DNA of 64,000 nt from Parus major (taxonomy: Eukaryota; Chordata; Aves; Passeriformes; Paridae), in contig NC_031768.1 in NCBI RefSeq assembly GCF_001522545.3, positions 6,633,555 through 6,697,554 of the forward strand, written 5' to 3'. The translations under genes were made by a program, and so were the position numbers. The notes below the pieces were generated by a model. It was given only the letters and a program-made list of their open reading frames with translations. It was not told where the DNA came from and did not search any database. Shown here piece by piece: positions 62,701 to 64,000 of this stretch. The number at the start of each line of letters is the position of its first letter. Position 1 is the first letter of the stretch.

Positions 62701-64000
62701 GCTTGCAAAGAGGAAGATGTGCTGCAAGGACACCTGATTTAACCTCTCTGGCAAACCCTGTGCTATCAGTGCCAGGGAATCTCAAAGTGGCTTAATTGTA
62801 AAACTGTCTGAGGAAAAGAAGAAAAGCATCTTTTCCTTGATGATATGGCATTGTCTGTCATACCTAAAGAGATTTCAGAATGTTATTTCTCACAATAGCC
62901 AGGCATGAGTCTATGTGTGTGCATTTTCCTCCAGGATCCAATTCCAGTTACACTGGGTCCATCCCCCAAATGCAGCCACCTTGCTAGGGCAAGGTTCCCT
63001 CTGTAGGCACTGGAAACACAACCAGAGAGTTTCCCACTGTGTGTCTGATGGACCCAGGGCTGCAGCTCTTTATTCCTATCTTGAAAACTTAGATGTCAGG
63101 AAAGACTTCATAAGACACCCTGTAAATAAATTTCTGTAAATAAATTCACTTGTTACACCAGGCACTCTGATCTTGAGGTTCTATACACATGAAATTCTAA
63201 ACTTGCTGCTTCATCTGATTAATTTCTTCTTCTGAATTTCATCACAGGTAATTCCCAATAAATACTATACTGTATACATTTTAGGATTTAAAACACACCT
63301 TGGAAATCCTGGGAACTCCACTTTCTCCTGTGGAGGCAGGAGTCTGTGACCAAAGGAAAGAAACACTTGAGATTAAAAATAAAGATTCCAGTTTCACAAA
63401 ATAATTTGATTGCAGAACATCCACATTTCTATCAAGTCTGGAGTGCTACTTCTGCTTCTTCTTTCTCTTTGCTTTTTAAATCAAGGTTGTTGAAGGGAGC
63501 AAAGGGAGGATATAGTATCTCAAAAATCCTATTTTCTTGAAACAGTTCAAAGTAATTGTGCATTGATTCCTTGGAGAAAAAAGAAACGCTATTTATCAAT
63601 TGATTTTAAAAGCTAGAAAGCAGTGGTTTGAGATTACTTGCTGGCTAAAGAAGATGAGGATTGAAAATACCAGAATAATAAACAGCCATGGGTTGATCAC
63701 ACAGATGTGAGGTAGACAGTCAATGGTCCCCAACAGTACAGATTATCTGCTGATGCAGCTCTAACGGGGAATAAAACTGCCTCAGCCATTAAACCAGGCC
63801 TTTGGAGGGATGCTGCAAACCCTCTAACAGTGGTTAGGATAGAAAAACAAGCCATTTCAGGGCATCTTCAGAGAGAAGCTTAAAATTCAAATTGCTTTTC
63901 ATGTTTCTTATACCCCAGATTTTATTTGGGGAACTGCTTGGATTCCCACAGCCAGCTACAATGATGCATGCAAGCTCACTGGGATGGTGCCTACTAAATT
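59742..64000. other. Non-coding DNA
   Basis: No gene is recognised in the last 4.3 kb. A small 16-base near-duplication (GGATACAGCTGTTT) lies at about 60996-61024. Open frames such as 60894-61163 (minus) and 61359-61688 (plus) lack known domains. Confidence 0.5.

Noticed and set aside
1..64000. CRISPR arrays, operons, tRNA or rRNA genes
   Set aside because: No regularly spaced repeats with unique spacers, no co-directional bacterial-style genes, and no tRNA B-box (GGTTCGANTCC) or rRNA-like segment was seen. The tandem repeats present are directly adjacent slippage products.

Overview
The window looks like intergenic or deep intronic DNA from a bird nuclear chromosome. The main evidence is ten 5'-truncated CR1 LINE fragments, which end in the avian CR1 3' signature (CCTTCCAACC..., ATTCTGTGATTCTATG-like). 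The sequence is also AT-leaning with few CpGs, has vertebrate-style microsatellites, and carries an assembly gap inside a pentanucleotide repeat. A songbird or other neoavian is plausible, but the sequence does not settle it. Nothing is bacterial, archaeal or phage: there are no operons, ribosome-binding sites, CRISPR arrays, tRNAs or rRNAs.

Layout. 1-15 kb: sparse DNA with CR1 copies at 0.2 and 4.6 kb, an old unnamed repeat at 7.3 kb and an AT-rich homeodomain/octamer-site cluster at 8.1 kb. 15-22 kb: one CR1, an 18-bp A/T palindrome and the partner of a second old repeat. 21.85-22.68 kb: a CpG island with two minisatellites and a CT-rich tract. 25.7 kb: a T-rich low-complexity tract. 28.6 kb: the second copy of the 7.3-kb repeat. 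32.6 kb: a CR1. 33.84-34.17 kb: a (CCCTT)n/(AAGGG)n array with 256 Ns. 37.8-38.7 kb: two CR1 fragments. 39.9 kb: a possible terminal exon encoding a C-terminal membrane anchor. 45.1-45.9 kb: two CR1s in opposite orientation. 48.7 kb: a G-quadruplex motif. 49.4 kb: a minus-strand CR1 that still encodes the CR1 C-terminal peptide. 51.55-52.25 kb: a second, weaker CpG island. 59.06-59.74 kb: an unusually open frame with a single stop. The rest holds nothing I can name.

No complete protein-coding gene can be supported. Almost all open frames are chance frames, GC-rich frames in CpG islands, or sense/antisense frames of CR1. The two CpG islands are the best candidates for promoters of genes or non-coding RNAs whose other exons are not recognisable here. 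I found no convincing undescribed biological system. The most useful leads are the two pairs of diverged unnamed repeats, the candidate tail-anchor exon, and the CpG islands with RFX-like half-sites.
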